This document shows positions 16,274 through 23,648 of a stretch of DNA of 27,375 bases, piece by piece. Below the pieces are notes generated by a model. That model did no database searches. It was not told where the DNA came from and saw only the letters and a program-made list of their open reading frames with translations. The stretch lies in NCBI GenBank assembly GCA_016210495.1, contig JACQUC010000039.1, forward strand, positions 1-27,375. The letters are read 5' to 3'. Made by a program: the position numbers and the translations under genes. Source of the stretch: Chloroflexota bacterium. Its GTDB lineage: Bacteria > Chloroflexota > FW602-bin22 > JACPRP01. Numbering within the stretch: position 1 is the stretch's first letter; every line of letters starts with the position of its first letter.

Positions 16274-18544
16274 CTATTCAAATGGCATCCTTGTCGCCAT
16301 TTGCCGGCGCAAGGACTCCGGATCGACGGGCAGGTCGGTCACTCTGATGCCAACCGCATCGTACACGGCGTTCACCACCGCAGGAACGAGCGCCGCGATG
16401 CCGGGCTCGCCAAGGCCTTTGGCACCGAAGGGGCCGTTCGGATCGTTAGACTCGACCAGTATCGGCGCCACAGAGGGCATGTCCATCGCGGTAGGTACCC
16501 TGTAGTCAGATAGACTGGTATTGAGAACCTGTCCGCTTTCGGTGATCAGAGCCTCTGTGAGCGTGAAGCCGAGCCCCTGGGCCACGGTGCCCTCAATCTG
16601 TCCTTCCGCGGACAGCGGGTTGATAGCACGGCCCAAGTCGTGCGCAGCGACGAGGTTAAGCACCTTCACCTGTCCTGTCTCGATATCGACATCCACCTCG
16701 GCCACGTGAGCGGCGAAGGCGTAAGCCGCGGAGGAGTTGCCATATTTCGTCACGGGGTCGGGAACTACCGAAGGAGGATCGTACGTGCCCTTGCCGATAA
16801 TGGGGCCGTTGCCACGCCTGCGGAACGTAGAGGCCGCCACCTCCGGAACCGAAACAGAACGCCCCGGGGATCCTTTGACGAAGACGGCGCCGTTGGCCAC
16901 CTCCAGGTCCGCAGGGTTTGCCTCCAGCAATTGCGCGGCGACGGCCACAAGCTGCCGCCTGGCATCCTCGGCGGCGAGCTTCACAGCGTTGCCGCCGATA
17001 AAGGTGACGCGGTCGGCACCCGCACCGGAGCCAAACGGGCTGATATCCGTGTCGGCTCGAGGCACCTCGATCCGGGACGGATCGACACCCAGCACTTCCC
17101 CCACGATCTGGGCGAAGAGCAGGTTGGCTCCCTGGCCAACATCGCCCTCCCCGGAGATGACGACGACCCTGCCGTCTTCGTTGACTTTGACAATAGCACT
17201 GGAGCCGTCGTAGTCGCCGAGGAATCTGTTGCCACTGACGTGAACGACGCACCCCATCCCGATGCCACGACCCGGCTGTCTGTCCTTGCGCTTCTCGGAC
17301 CAAGCGCTGGACGCAGCCGCGCGCTCGATGCACTCGGAAATCCCGCAACTGCCCATTGCCCAGCCGTGCGCAGTGACATCGCCCGTGTGCACGACGTTTC
17401 GCAGTCTCATTTCCGCGGGGTCGAGGCCGAGCTTCTCGGCCAGCATGTCCATCATCGACTCGACGGGGAAGTGCCCCTGAGGGTTACCAAAGCCACGAAA
17501 CGACCCTTTAGGCGTCGTGTTGGAGTACACCAGGGTCGCCTCAGTTTTGATGTTTTTGAAGCGGTACAGCGAGTCAACACGATAGGCCGTGACGTCCATG
17601 ATCGAGGGCGTAATACCGGAATAGGCGCCGCAGCCCGAGATGATGTTCGCCTGCTTGGCCGTGACGACGCCATCCCTGGTCGCACCCATTTTGAGGCGTA
17701 CGACGGCGGGAACACGGGGACGCGAGGCGACAAGCTCGTCCTTGCGGCTGTTCAACATTTGTACGGGCCGTCCGTACTTCATAGAAAGCAGGGCAGCAAT
17801 CTGATAGAGGGGAAGAAATCTCTTGCCGCCGAAGCCGCCGCCTACGTGAGGCTGGACGACCCTGATCTTGCTTAGCGGCATCTTCAGCACGCGAGACAGA
17901 TTGGCCTGATGATTGAACGGCCCCTGATCCGGCGACCAGATATTGAGCCGACCCGAGCTATCGTACACGGCAAGGCAGGCGTGAGGCTCGACATAGCAGT
18001 GCGCCACGGCGTGGGTACTGAAGGACTCCTCGCAGACGACGTCCGCCCGAGAAAAACCCCGATCGACATCGCCCCTATCGATGAACAGGCGGTGGGCTAC
18101 GTTGTTGTCGACGTCGTGAACGCGAGGTGCGCCGTGCTTCATCGCTTCCTCGAGCTCGAAGACCGCGGGCAGGAGCTCATACTCCACGGAAATCAGATCG
18201 AGCGCTTCGGCAGCAGCGTCGGGGCTCGTCGCGGCAACTGCGGCCACCTCCTCGCCGACGAAGCGGACCCGGTCGACGGCCAGAATCGTCTGGTCCCCTT
18301 TGGAGCCGAATTTCACTGTGGGAACGTCCGCTGCCGTAACGACCGCTTTCACGGCCGCCACTCTATGGGCGCGGCTCGCATCGATCTTGACCACCCTCGC
18401 GTGGGGATGCGGGCTGCGCAAGATTAATCCGTAGAGCATATGAGGCAATCGCAGGTCAGCAGCGAACTGAGCCTCGCCCGTAGCCTTGGTTATCGCATCT
18501 ATTCTCGGGTAGGGCTTTCCGACTATCGACTCCATCCCAGTCAC
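16274..18544 (-). CDS. Xanthine dehydrogenase-family molybdopterin-binding (large) subunit
   Basis: A 756-residue large subunit of the molybdenum hydroxylases. These hydroxylate carbon next to nitrogen in heterocycles (purines, nicotinate, quinolines) or oxidise aldehydes or CO. Seen: the a/b hammerhead start KATGEAQFAADL, VGGGFGGKRF (234-243) for the cofactor, FRGFGNPQG, GSGAGADRVTFIGGNAV, and the catalytic glutamate at about residue 713 in GAKGLGEPG. The CO-dehydrogenase active-site loop (AYRCSFR) is absent, so CO is unlikely. The FAD and 2Fe-2S subunits that normally accompany it are not in the operon. The GTG start at 18544 overlaps the M24 gene stop by four bases; ATG at 18535 is an alternative. 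Confidence 0.93.
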   Translation of the reverse strand: MTGMESIVGKPYPRIDAITKATGEAQFAADLRLPHMLYGLILRSPHPHARVVKIDASRAHRVAAVKAVVTAADVPTVKFGSKGDQTILAVDRVRFVGEEVAAVAATSPDAAAEALDLISVEYELLPAVFELEEAMKHGAPRVHDVDNNVAHRLFIDRGDVDRGFSRADVVCEESFSTHAVAHCYVEPHACLAVYDSSGRLNIWSPDQGPFNHQANLSRVLKMPLSKIRVVQPHVGGGFGGKRFLPLYQIAALLSMKYGRPVQMLNSRKDELVASRPRVPAVVRLKMGATRDGVVTAKQANIISGCGAYSGITPSIMDVTAYRVDSLYRFKNIKTEATLVYSNTTPKGSFRGFGNPQGHFPVESMMDMLAEKLGLDPAEMRLRNVVHTGDVTAHGWAMGSCGISECIERAAASSAWSEKRKDRQPGRGIGMGCVVHVSGNRFLGDYDGSSAIVKVNEDGRVVVISGEGDVGQGANLLFAQIVGEVLGVDPSRIEVPRADTDISPFGSGAGADRVTFIGGNAVKLAAEDARRQLVAVAAQLLEANPADLEVANGAVFVKGSPGRSVSVPEVAASTFRRRGNGPIIGKGTYDPPSVVPDPVTKYGNSSAAYAFAAHVAEVDVDIETGQVKVLNLVAAHDLGRAINPLSAEGQIEGTVAQGLGFTLTEALITESGQVLNTSLSDYRVPTAMDMPSVAPILVESNDPNGPFGAKGLGEPGIAALVPAVVNAVYDAVGIRVTDLPVDPESLRRQMATRMPFE

Positions 18545-19722
18545 ACTTTGATGAACTCGAGCGGATGCTTACCAAGCATGCGGTTACCCGTGCTTGTAAT
18601 AACAAAGGTCTCGCCCAGAGAGATGCCCTTCTTGCCATCCTGCGTAGTGACCAAGGGCTGGAGGGCCAGGACCATGTTCTGTTCAAGCACGAGTCCGGGG
18701 AGAGAAAACGATGGATTCTCACCCTGCGCCAGGCCGAGGCCCTGGATGGGGTGGCTGGCGAGGTAACCGAATCTCCGAGCGGCGTCGGAGAAAACGCTCA
18801 TAAACTCGCCAGCGGAAATGCCCGGGCGCAAAGCCTCGACCCCGGCGTCGAACGAGGCGAGGCAAGCCTCGAACATCTTCAGGTACTCCGTATCACGTGG
18901 TTCGCCGAGACGGACGGGACGATTGGGGTGTGCCCAGTAGCCACCGTAGCGAGCGGTGATCTCGTTCTGGATCACGTCACCCGGCTCGAGCTTACGCGCC
19001 GTGGGCAGACGCGAGGGCTGGCAAGGGGATTCGCCCGCGTCCATGACGATCATGACCGGGTACTCTGCGCCGCCTTTTAGCATTGCGTTGACCATCGCGG
19101 CATACACCTCGTATTCCCTGACCCCCGGCCTGGCCGTCTCGGCCATGGCGACGATGGCCGCATCGGCCAACTCGGCCGCGCGCTCGAGAAAGGCGATCTC
19201 CTCCGCGCCCTTGATCATCCGCTGTTCCTCGACGATGACCGAGGCGTTGGTGAACTGCGCCCTCGGCAGGGCAGCAAGCATCTCGCTGTACGTCACGTAA
19301 GGGATAACGCCTTCAGGCTCGCCCATCATCGGGCCGCCAAGGCCGACGACGCCGATGCGGCCTTCCTCCAGGCCAAGCTCGCCAAGCCGCGCCACGATAG
19401 CCTTCGACCATCGTCTTCCAGGCCGTGGCCGCAGGTCCGTCACCCAGTCCTGCGCCCTACCCCACCAGTTGCAGAATGCCTGGCCTCCCCAGATGTAGCA
19501 GGTCGGCTCACCCTGAATTGGGAAGACCACATAGGCTTCCTCGCCATTGCCCCCCACCTGACTAACGTAGCGCACGTTGGCCATACCCGAGTCCCACTTG
19601 GCCGAGTGGCCACCGATCACGAGGCAATCCAGGCCCCACCTGGCCATACTATTGCGAATGTTCCGCCACCGCCGGTCTCGTTCGGCCAGCGAGAACTGAG
19701 GAAGCTGCATTTGCGTTGGCAC
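18541..19722 (-). CDS. M24 (pita-bread) family protein with altered metal site, creatinase-like
   Basis: A 393-residue two-domain protein of the aminopeptidase P/prolidase/creatinase fold: N-terminal creatinase domain (about 15-165) and C-terminal pita-bread domain (170-390). In true M24 metallopeptidases five ligands D, D, H, E, E bind two metals. The equivalents here read Glu254 (QNEIT), His265 (WAHPNRP), His324 (SHPIQG), Gln355 (ALQPLV) and Glu371 (GETFV), so three are changed. Creatinase has also lost the metal site and cleaves a C-N bond instead. A non-peptidase hydrolase role is therefore inferred. It is the first gene of the catabolic operon; the GTG start at 19722 follows GGAGGA, and the stop overlaps the next start. 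Confidence 0.85.
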   Translation of the reverse strand: MPTQMQLPQFSLAERDRRWRNIRNSMARWGLDCLVIGGHSAKWDSGMANVRYVSQVGGNGEEAYVVFPIQGEPTCYIWGGQAFCNWWGRAQDWVTDLRPRPGRRWSKAIVARLGELGLEEGRIGVVGLGGPMMGEPEGVIPYVTYSEMLAALPRAQFTNASVIVEEQRMIKGAEEIAFLERAAELADAAIVAMAETARPGVREYEVYAAMVNAMLKGGAEYPVMIVMDAGESPCQPSRLPTARKLEPGDVIQNEITARYGGYWAHPNRPVRLGEPRDTEYLKMFEACLASFDAGVEALRPGISAGEFMSVFSDAARRFGYLASHPIQGLGLAQGENPSFSLPGLVLEQNMVLALQPLVTTQDGKKGISLGETFVITSTGNRMLGKHPLEFIKV

Positions 19723-20030
19723 TGTCTATCGTTCCTCCTCGAAAATCTAAGGATTGTTCACATTTCCACGGCCTGACGCCAGGGAGCGAGCTCACGATCG
19801 AGATAGCGGAGGCCCTCGGTGAAGATAAGGCCTTGTTCGCTATGCTCAGCTTTCGACGCACCAGATGCTACAAGAGCACGACTCCACACGTGCGTGAAGG
19901 GGGCACCGCCGGCCACGACTAACAGAAGCGGGAACCCAAATGTGGGCACGCCGCAACAGGGGTCCAGACTGGCTTGGCGTGGCTATCCTATCACCGAAAA
20001 AGGGGGCTTGTCAATACCAATATCAGCCGC
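19723..20030. other. Divergent intergenic gap
   Basis: Upstream of both the catabolic operon (minus) and the sigma-factor gene (plus). A 63-codon minus-strand frame (19758-19949, ending RYLDRELAPWRQAVEM) is open but matches nothing I recognise and has no ribosome site; it could be a relic. No convincing operon promoter was found on the minus strand. Confidence 0.4.
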
Positions 20031-20058
20031 TTGACAACCCCTGCGAACATGTTATCCT
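20031..20058 (+). promoter_or_regulatory. Promoter of the ECF sigma gene, placing the start at the ATG
   Basis: TTGACA (20031-20036), a 16-base spacer, TATCCT (20053-20058). The predicted transcription start, seven bases beyond the -10, falls on the ATG at 20065, and no Shine-Dalgarno is present. This implies a leaderless mRNA and transcription by the housekeeping sigma factor rather than by the ECF factor itself. Confidence 0.55.
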
Positions 20059-20064
20059 TGCCAT

Positions 20065-20682
20065 ATGGTCGGACCCGGCAACACTATTGCGCTCGACGAA
20101 TTGATAAGGGCCAGTGCGGAGGGCAGCGTCGCCGCGTTCAACGAGCTGGTGCTGTTGCACCAGCAGCAGGTCTATAACCTTGCGTATCGCATGCTGGGTG
20201 ATGGAGAGAGCGCGGCCGATGCAACCCAGGAGACCTTTCTATCGGCTTTCAAGGAGATAAAGCGGTTCCGCGGCGGCTCCTTCAAGGCGTGGATCCTGAG
20301 GATCGCCGCCAACGAGTGCTACGACCAGTTGCGGCACCGCAGTCGCTACGCTACTGTGGGTTTGCAAGTGTCCGAAGACGAGGATGGCTATATCGCGGCG
20401 AATATACCGGACCCGGAGATCGGACCAGAGGACCGCGCCCTGAGGCGAGAGCTGCTGGAATGTGTGGGGCGAGGTCTGGCGACCTTGCCGCCGGAGCAGA
20501 GACTGGTGGTGATCCTCTCCGACGTCCAGGGGCTCAGCTACGAGGAGATCGCCGGGGTCGCACGCATCTCGCTAGGGACGGTTAAGTCGCGGCTCAGCCG
20601 CGGGCGTGCTAGTCTTCGCGACTACCTTCGGCAGCAGAGGGAACTTTTGCCGTCAAAATATCGTCATAACAGTAGAGGATAG
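20065..20682 (+). CDS. ECF-type RNA polymerase sigma factor
   Basis: A 205-residue group 4 sigma factor. Region 2 is clear (AFNELVLLHQQQVYNLAYRMLGD, DATQETFLSAFKEI, then FKAWILRIAANECYDQLR), the linker is acidic, and region 4 reads LPPEQRLVVILSDVQGLSYEEIA followed by the helix-turn-helix GTVKSRLSRGRASLRDYL. It would direct polymerase to a small stress or envelope regulon. The gene 19 bases downstream encodes a membrane zinc anti-sigma factor, so activity is probably controlled by release from that protein. The ATG at 20065 has no ribosome site and coincides with the predicted transcript start. The subgroup resembles the SigW/RpoE-like sets common in Chloroflexota, but target promoters cannot be told from this window. 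Confidence 0.94.
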   Translation: MVGPGNTIALDELIRASAEGSVAAFNELVLLHQQQVYNLAYRMLGDGESAADATQETFLSAFKEIKRFRGGSFKAWILRIAANECYDQLRHRSRYATVGLQVSEDEDGYIAANIPDPEIGPEDRALRRELLECVGRGLATLPPEQRLVVILSDVQGLSYEEIAGVARISLGTVKSRLSRGRASLRDYLRQQRELLPSKYRHNSRG

Positions 20683-20701
20683 CCAGTAGAACGGAGCGTC
20701 G

Positions 20702-21649
20702 ATGATCGATTTCTCGCCGAAGAAACGAGATTCAGACTGCCACGACATCAGCGAGTTGCTGTCTGCACATATCGACGGCCAAGTGACCCAGGGGGAGAGG
20801 GAGCGTGTGCAGCGGCATCTGGATTCGTGTGCTTCCTGCACCGAGGAACTGCGATCCATGCAGGAGACCGTACAGCTACTTCACGAACTGGCTCCCGTGC
20901 GGGTGCCACGAAGCTTCATGATCAGCGCCGTTGCCCCGACAGGTCAGTTTCCGCGCGGTATGGCTTCGCGGCCGAAACGGTATGCGCCGCTGTTCTTTTA
21001 TCTCAGGAACGCGACCGCTGCGCTGGCAGCCGCGTTGATAGTGGTGTTCGTCGGCAGCTTGTACCTGCAAAGCTCGGCGCCGGGAGTCTACAAGGCGGTG
21101 CCTCAGCAGAGTGGAGCGGCGTCGGTTGCGCAGGATAGTAGTTCAGGCCAACTGAGCACCGATAGTCCTGGTGTCCAGGCCGAGTCCAAGGGGGGCGCGG
21201 CACCCGCGGCGAAGGAAACAGGCCCAAAACCAGAGAGCCCGGCGACAGCGCCGAGGGCCGCCGCGCCGAAACCGCCTTCCGCGGCGACTGCGCCCGCACC
21301 GGCTGCTGCGCCTCAGGTGCTGTCGGCCGCGAGGGAGAGCGGCGAGAAGGGCGCGGAGACAAAGCAGGTGGAGCAGAAGGCATCCGAGGAAAAGCCCGGG
21401 GAGCCACGACCTGCGGCGGAGGATACGTCTACAAAGCAGACGGCACCGGGGTTGGCAGCCGAGCCGATCGCACCTCCGGGGAAAACCTTATTGCTCCCAG
21501 AAGAGACGGTAGAGAAACAGGGCACGCCAGGCTTCTGGGAAGCGATGCCGCTGCCGTCGCCATTCAGGGAGGTTGTGTGGATAGGCCTGGGGATGCTGGC
21601 GGCGCTGGGGATGGCGACGCTGGGGGCGTGGCTGAGGGAAAAGCGTTAG
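20702..21649 (+). CDS. Membrane anti-sigma factor with zinc-binding (ZAS) domain and two membrane segments
   Basis: A 315-residue protein. Residues 10-60 form an anti-sigma zinc finger with Cys13 and His39-x3-Cys43-x2-Cys46, expected to hold the sigma factor in the cytosol. A membrane segment lies at about 103-122. Residues 123-285 are Pro/Ala/Lys/Glu-rich, with no fold visible, probably outside the membrane. A second membrane segment (about 290-310) ends with the basic LREKR, which would return the C-terminus to the cytosol. Most such anti-sigmas cross the membrane once. Start ATG 20702 has GGAG a few bases upstream. It is cotranscribed with the sigma gene. The tethered disordered loop could be a sensor or protease target; that is inference. 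Confidence 0.88.
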   Translation: MIDFSPKKRDSDCHDISELLSAHIDGQVTQGERERVQRHLDSCASCTEELRSMQETVQLLHELAPVRVPRSFMISAVAPTGQFPRGMASRPKRYAPLFFYLRNATAALAAALIVVFVGSLYLQSSAPGVYKAVPQQSGAASVAQDSSSGQLSTDSPGVQAESKGGAAPAAKETGPKPESPATAPRAAAPKPPSAATAPAPAAAPQVLSAARESGEKGAETKQVEQKASEEKPGEPRPAAEDTSTKQTAPGLAAEPIAPPGKTLLLPEETVEKQGTPGFWEAMPLPSPFREVVWIGLGMLAALGMATLGAWLREKR

Positions 21650-21680
21650 ACACGTCTAATCTCAGACCACTCGAGTGGTC
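21646..21680. repeat. Two adjacent perfect palindromes after the anti-sigma gene
   Basis: TTAGACACGTCTAA (21646-21659, including the stop codon) and GACCACTCGAGTGGTC (21665-21680). Neither is followed by a T-tract. The second lies at the edge of the pstC fragment and may mark a recombination joint or a regulator site. Confidence 0.4.
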
Positions 21681-21821
21681 GTGCCGTCCGCCCTCTCGGG
21701 CATAGTTGCACCATTCATGCTTGCTATCTCTCGCGCGATAGGTGAGACTATGGCGGTCTCCCTGGCTGCCGGGGGCACTCCCAGATTGACTTTGAATCCC
21801 CTCGAAAGTATCCAAACGATG
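21663..21821 (+). pseudogene. pstC: Fragment of phosphate ABC transporter permease pstC
   Basis: About 50 codons without start or stop of their own: [36 protein letters not shown], then [12 protein letters not shown]. This is the conserved inner-membrane permease segment of PstC with the EAA-type loop ([10 protein letters not shown]). A stop codon lies just upstream and homology ends abruptly at 21821, where it meets a reversed DUF4389 fragment. The rest of the pst operon is absent. It is a rearrangement remnant, not a gene. Confidence 0.75.
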
Positions 21822-21946
21822 GCAAACCAGGCGATCATCACCACGATCACCGCGGCGACAGTCAGGAAGGCCAGGACGATGTAGTGGGGAATGGCCGGCA
21901 GCCACTTCACCAATGGCAGCCATCGGCTGAGCTCGGTCCGGACATC
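21815..21946 (-). pseudogene. Fragment of a DUF4389 membrane protein
   Basis: On the minus strand, directly after the stop of the VOC gene, the frame reads [20 protein letters not shown], then [21 protein letters not shown]. This is the characteristic RWLPLVKW-x-AIPHY block and first membrane helix of DUF4389 proteins. Homology ends near 21815, where the sequence becomes the antisense of the pstC fragment. The joint lies within roughly nine bases shared by both homologies (21815-21823). Confidence 0.7.
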
Positions 21947-22306
21947 TTACATGCCTGCCTTTGGCTGGAAGAGCCCGAAGGCCGCGCCGGTCGGGTCTAG
22001 AATCATGCTGAACCATCCCATACCCGGTATCTCGGTGACATCCTTGAGGATCGTGGCCCCGAGGGACTGCGCCTTTTTTGTCGAGGCGGCGACGTCATCA
22101 ACCAGGACATAGGGAAACCAATTGTCCGGAACGTCGGGCATGGGCTTCTTCATCATCCCTCCGCCCGTCCCTTCCCCGACGTCGATCGTCGTGTAGTCCA
22201 TGCCGGGGACATCTTCCAGCTTCCAGTCGAACAGGCTCGCGTAGAACTTCTTTGACTTTTCCACGTCTTGCGTCAGCAATTCAACGTGAACAAATGGGTT
22301 TGCCAT
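21947..22306 (-). CDS. VOC (glyoxalase/bleomycin-resistance fold) protein
   Basis: A 119-residue single-module VOC protein. Seen: MANPFVHVELLTQDVEKSKKF at the start, FYASLFDWKLEDVP, the glycine-rich YTTIDVGEGTGGGMM, and the end GWFSMILDPTGAAFGLFQP. This subgroup is annotated as glyoxalase-like, but most members have no known substrate; the metal ligands of glyoxalase I are only partly kept (His8; the C-terminal Glu is replaced in AAFGLFQ). The ATG at 22306 is chosen because AGGAGG sits just upstream, and earlier in-frame codons have no homology. It is a single-gene unit with its own promoter. Confidence 0.85.
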   Translation of the reverse strand: MANPFVHVELLTQDVEKSKKFYASLFDWKLEDVPGMDYTTIDVGEGTGGGMMKKPMPDVPDNWFPYVLVDDVAASTKKAQSLGATILKDVTEIPGMGWFSMILDPTGAAFGLFQPKAGM

Positions 22307-22373
22307 GGTGCACCTCCTGGTTATTCGGTATTCGTTCAGCGATGATCGAAGTGGCGATCTTCCGTTTGCAGCC

Positions 22374-22402
22374 AGTGTAACACGCCCTAGTCCCCTTTGC
22401 AA
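22374..22402 (-). promoter_or_regulatory. Promoter of the VOC gene
   Basis: On the minus strand: TTGCAA (22402-22397), a 17-base spacer, TACACT (22379-22374) with an extended -10 TGT. Predicted start is near 22367, giving a 60-base leader. Confidence 0.45.
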
Positions 22403-22436
22403 GCAGAAGAGGCAACTGCCCCACTGGCGGGTGGCA

Positions 22437-22619
22437 TTAGCTAGCAGGGTCAGTTGGTTCTTCGGTAGTCCTCTTTGCCTTTTCGGCCTTCTTCCTGAGA
22501 AGTGGCAAGATAATGGACTTGAGCCCCGCCCCGGACTGTATCATCGACCAGCGGCGCTTCTTGAGCTTGCGGTCGCGGCGCTCCCAACGCTGTTGTGGAT
22601 CGGGTAAGTCGTCTGGCAC
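22437..22619 (-). CDS. Small basic protein of unknown function
   Basis: Sixty codons: MPDDLPDPQQRWERRDRKLK at the start, then KRRWSMIQSGAGLKSIILPL, ending in a Lys/Glu-rich tail. It is highly basic with one amphipathic helix. I do not recognise a family. The GTG start at 22619 is supported by GGAG six bases upstream; a TTG four codons earlier is the alternative. It lies just downstream of psuG in the same direction, separated from it by the family A hairpin at 22643-22666. It may be a real small gene at the end of the rpiB operon. Confidence 0.5.
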   Translation of the reverse strand: MPDDLPDPQQRWERRDRKLKKRRWSMIQSGAGLKSIILPLLRKKAEKAKRTTEEPTDPAS

Positions 22620-22642
22620 GGGTCGCTCCAAGATAGCTATGA

Positions 22643-22666
22643 GGGCGAGGAGACCTCGCCCCTACG
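22643..22666. repeat. Dispersed palindrome, family A copy 4
   Basis: GGGCGAGG, loop AGA, CCTCGCCC, C, TACG; identical to the copy at 16181-16204 over the full 24 bases. Located between the psuG stop and the small basic protein gene. Confidence 0.75.
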
Positions 22667-22701
22667 TTAACCAGGCCTTTCGCAGTTGTCGTCGAACGCG
22701 G

Positions 22702-23643
22702 CTATCCAGCCATCAGCGTGCACAGTTCTTTGGCAATGTCGGCGGCGACGCGGGCATTGTTCTTGAGCAGGGCTATGTTGGCGTCGATGCTTTTCTCCGC
22801 CGTCGCCTCGCCGATCTTCGCCAGCATGAAAGGCGTCAAATCCCTGCCCCCTATGCCGGCACGGGCGGCCTCATCGATGGCCGACTGGATGGCCGTTTCG
22901 ACGACCCACCGGTCAACCTCTTGATCCTCGGGCACGGGCACACCGACGATAACGCCTCGCAGGCCCAATTGCCAACTGCTCAGGATCACCTCTGCCGCCT
23001 GCCTCGGCGTTTCGACCGTGTGATCGACGGCGAGACCACTCGAGCGGGAATAGAACGCGGGGAACTCACTGGTCCGGTAGCCCAGGACAGGGACGCCGGC
23101 GGTCTCCAGCCATTCGAGGGTCAGCTTGAGGTCCAGGAGGGCCTTGGCACCAGCGCAAACAACGGCTGCCGGAGTATGGCTCAGCTCCACGAGGTCGGCC
23201 GAGATATCGAAGGTGCGTTCGGCGCCACGATGCACGCCGCCGATGCCGCCGGTGGCCATAATCCGTACGCCCGCGAGGTGAGCAAGACGCATGGTAGCCG
23301 CCACCGTGGTGCCCCCGTCCTTTCGGCAAGCAACCATAATGCCAAGATCACGGCGGCTTACTTTATCAACGTGCTGCCCGGTTGCTAGCCTTTCGATCTG
23401 GGCCGAGGAGAGGCCCACGATGGCCCTTCCGCCGACGATGCCCACCGTCGCTGGCACAGCGCCCTGCTCGCGCACCAACGTCTCAAGGGTCCGAGCCAGC
23501 TCGATGCGGCGCGGGGGCGGAAGGCCAGCGGCGAAAACCGACGATTCGAGAGCGACCACCGGTCGAGCCTGGCGCAATGCCTCCTCGACCTCGGGTGCGA
23601 CGAAGACTTGCGAGGGGTCTTCCAATGCCAAACGCACCTGCAT
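22702..23643 (-). CDS. psuG: Pseudouridine-5'-phosphate glycosidase
   Basis: A 313-residue PsuG. It splits pseudouridine 5'-phosphate into uracil and ribose 5-phosphate (reversible), in pseudouridine salvage. Seen: VVALESSVFAAGLP with the catalytic-site glutamate, PATVGIVGGRAIVGL, VSRRDLGIMVA, RIMATGGIGGVHRGAE (substrate phosphate/metal region), and the catalytic lysine in VCAGAKALLDLKLTLEWLE; also TSEFPAFY and ANIALLKNNARVAADIA. All expected elements are present. ATG 23643 is used; a TTG three codons earlier overlaps the ricT stop. Pseudouridine kinase (psuK) is not seen here. The gene is in one operon with rpiB, whose product interconverts ribose 5-phosphate, the other product of PsuG; this makes a sensible pair. 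Confidence 0.95.
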   Translation of the reverse strand: MQVRLALEDPSQVFVAPEVEEALRQARPVVALESSVFAAGLPPPRRIELARTLETLVREQGAVPATVGIVGGRAIVGLSSAQIERLATGQHVDKVSRRDLGIMVACRKDGGTTVAATMRLAHLAGVRIMATGGIGGVHRGAERTFDISADLVELSHTPAAVVCAGAKALLDLKLTLEWLETAGVPVLGYRTSEFPAFYSRSSGLAVDHTVETPRQAAEVILSSWQLGLRGVIVGVPVPEDQEVDRWVVETAIQSAIDEAARAGIGGRDLTPFMLAKIGEATAEKSIDANIALLKNNARVAADIAKELCTLMAG

Positions 23644-23648
23644 CACGG

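Noticed and set aside
16640..17875. Plus-strand open frame of 411 codons opposite the molybdenum hydroxylase
   Set aside because: Antisense shadow; the minus strand encodes an intact hydroxylase subunit with all motifs.
16274..18544. Aerobic CO dehydrogenase large subunit
   Set aside because: The AYRCSFR active-site loop is absent and no coxM or coxS gene is adjacent.
19758..19949. 63-codon minus-strand ORF before the M24 gene
   Set aside because: No ribosome site and no known family; not enough support to call a gene.
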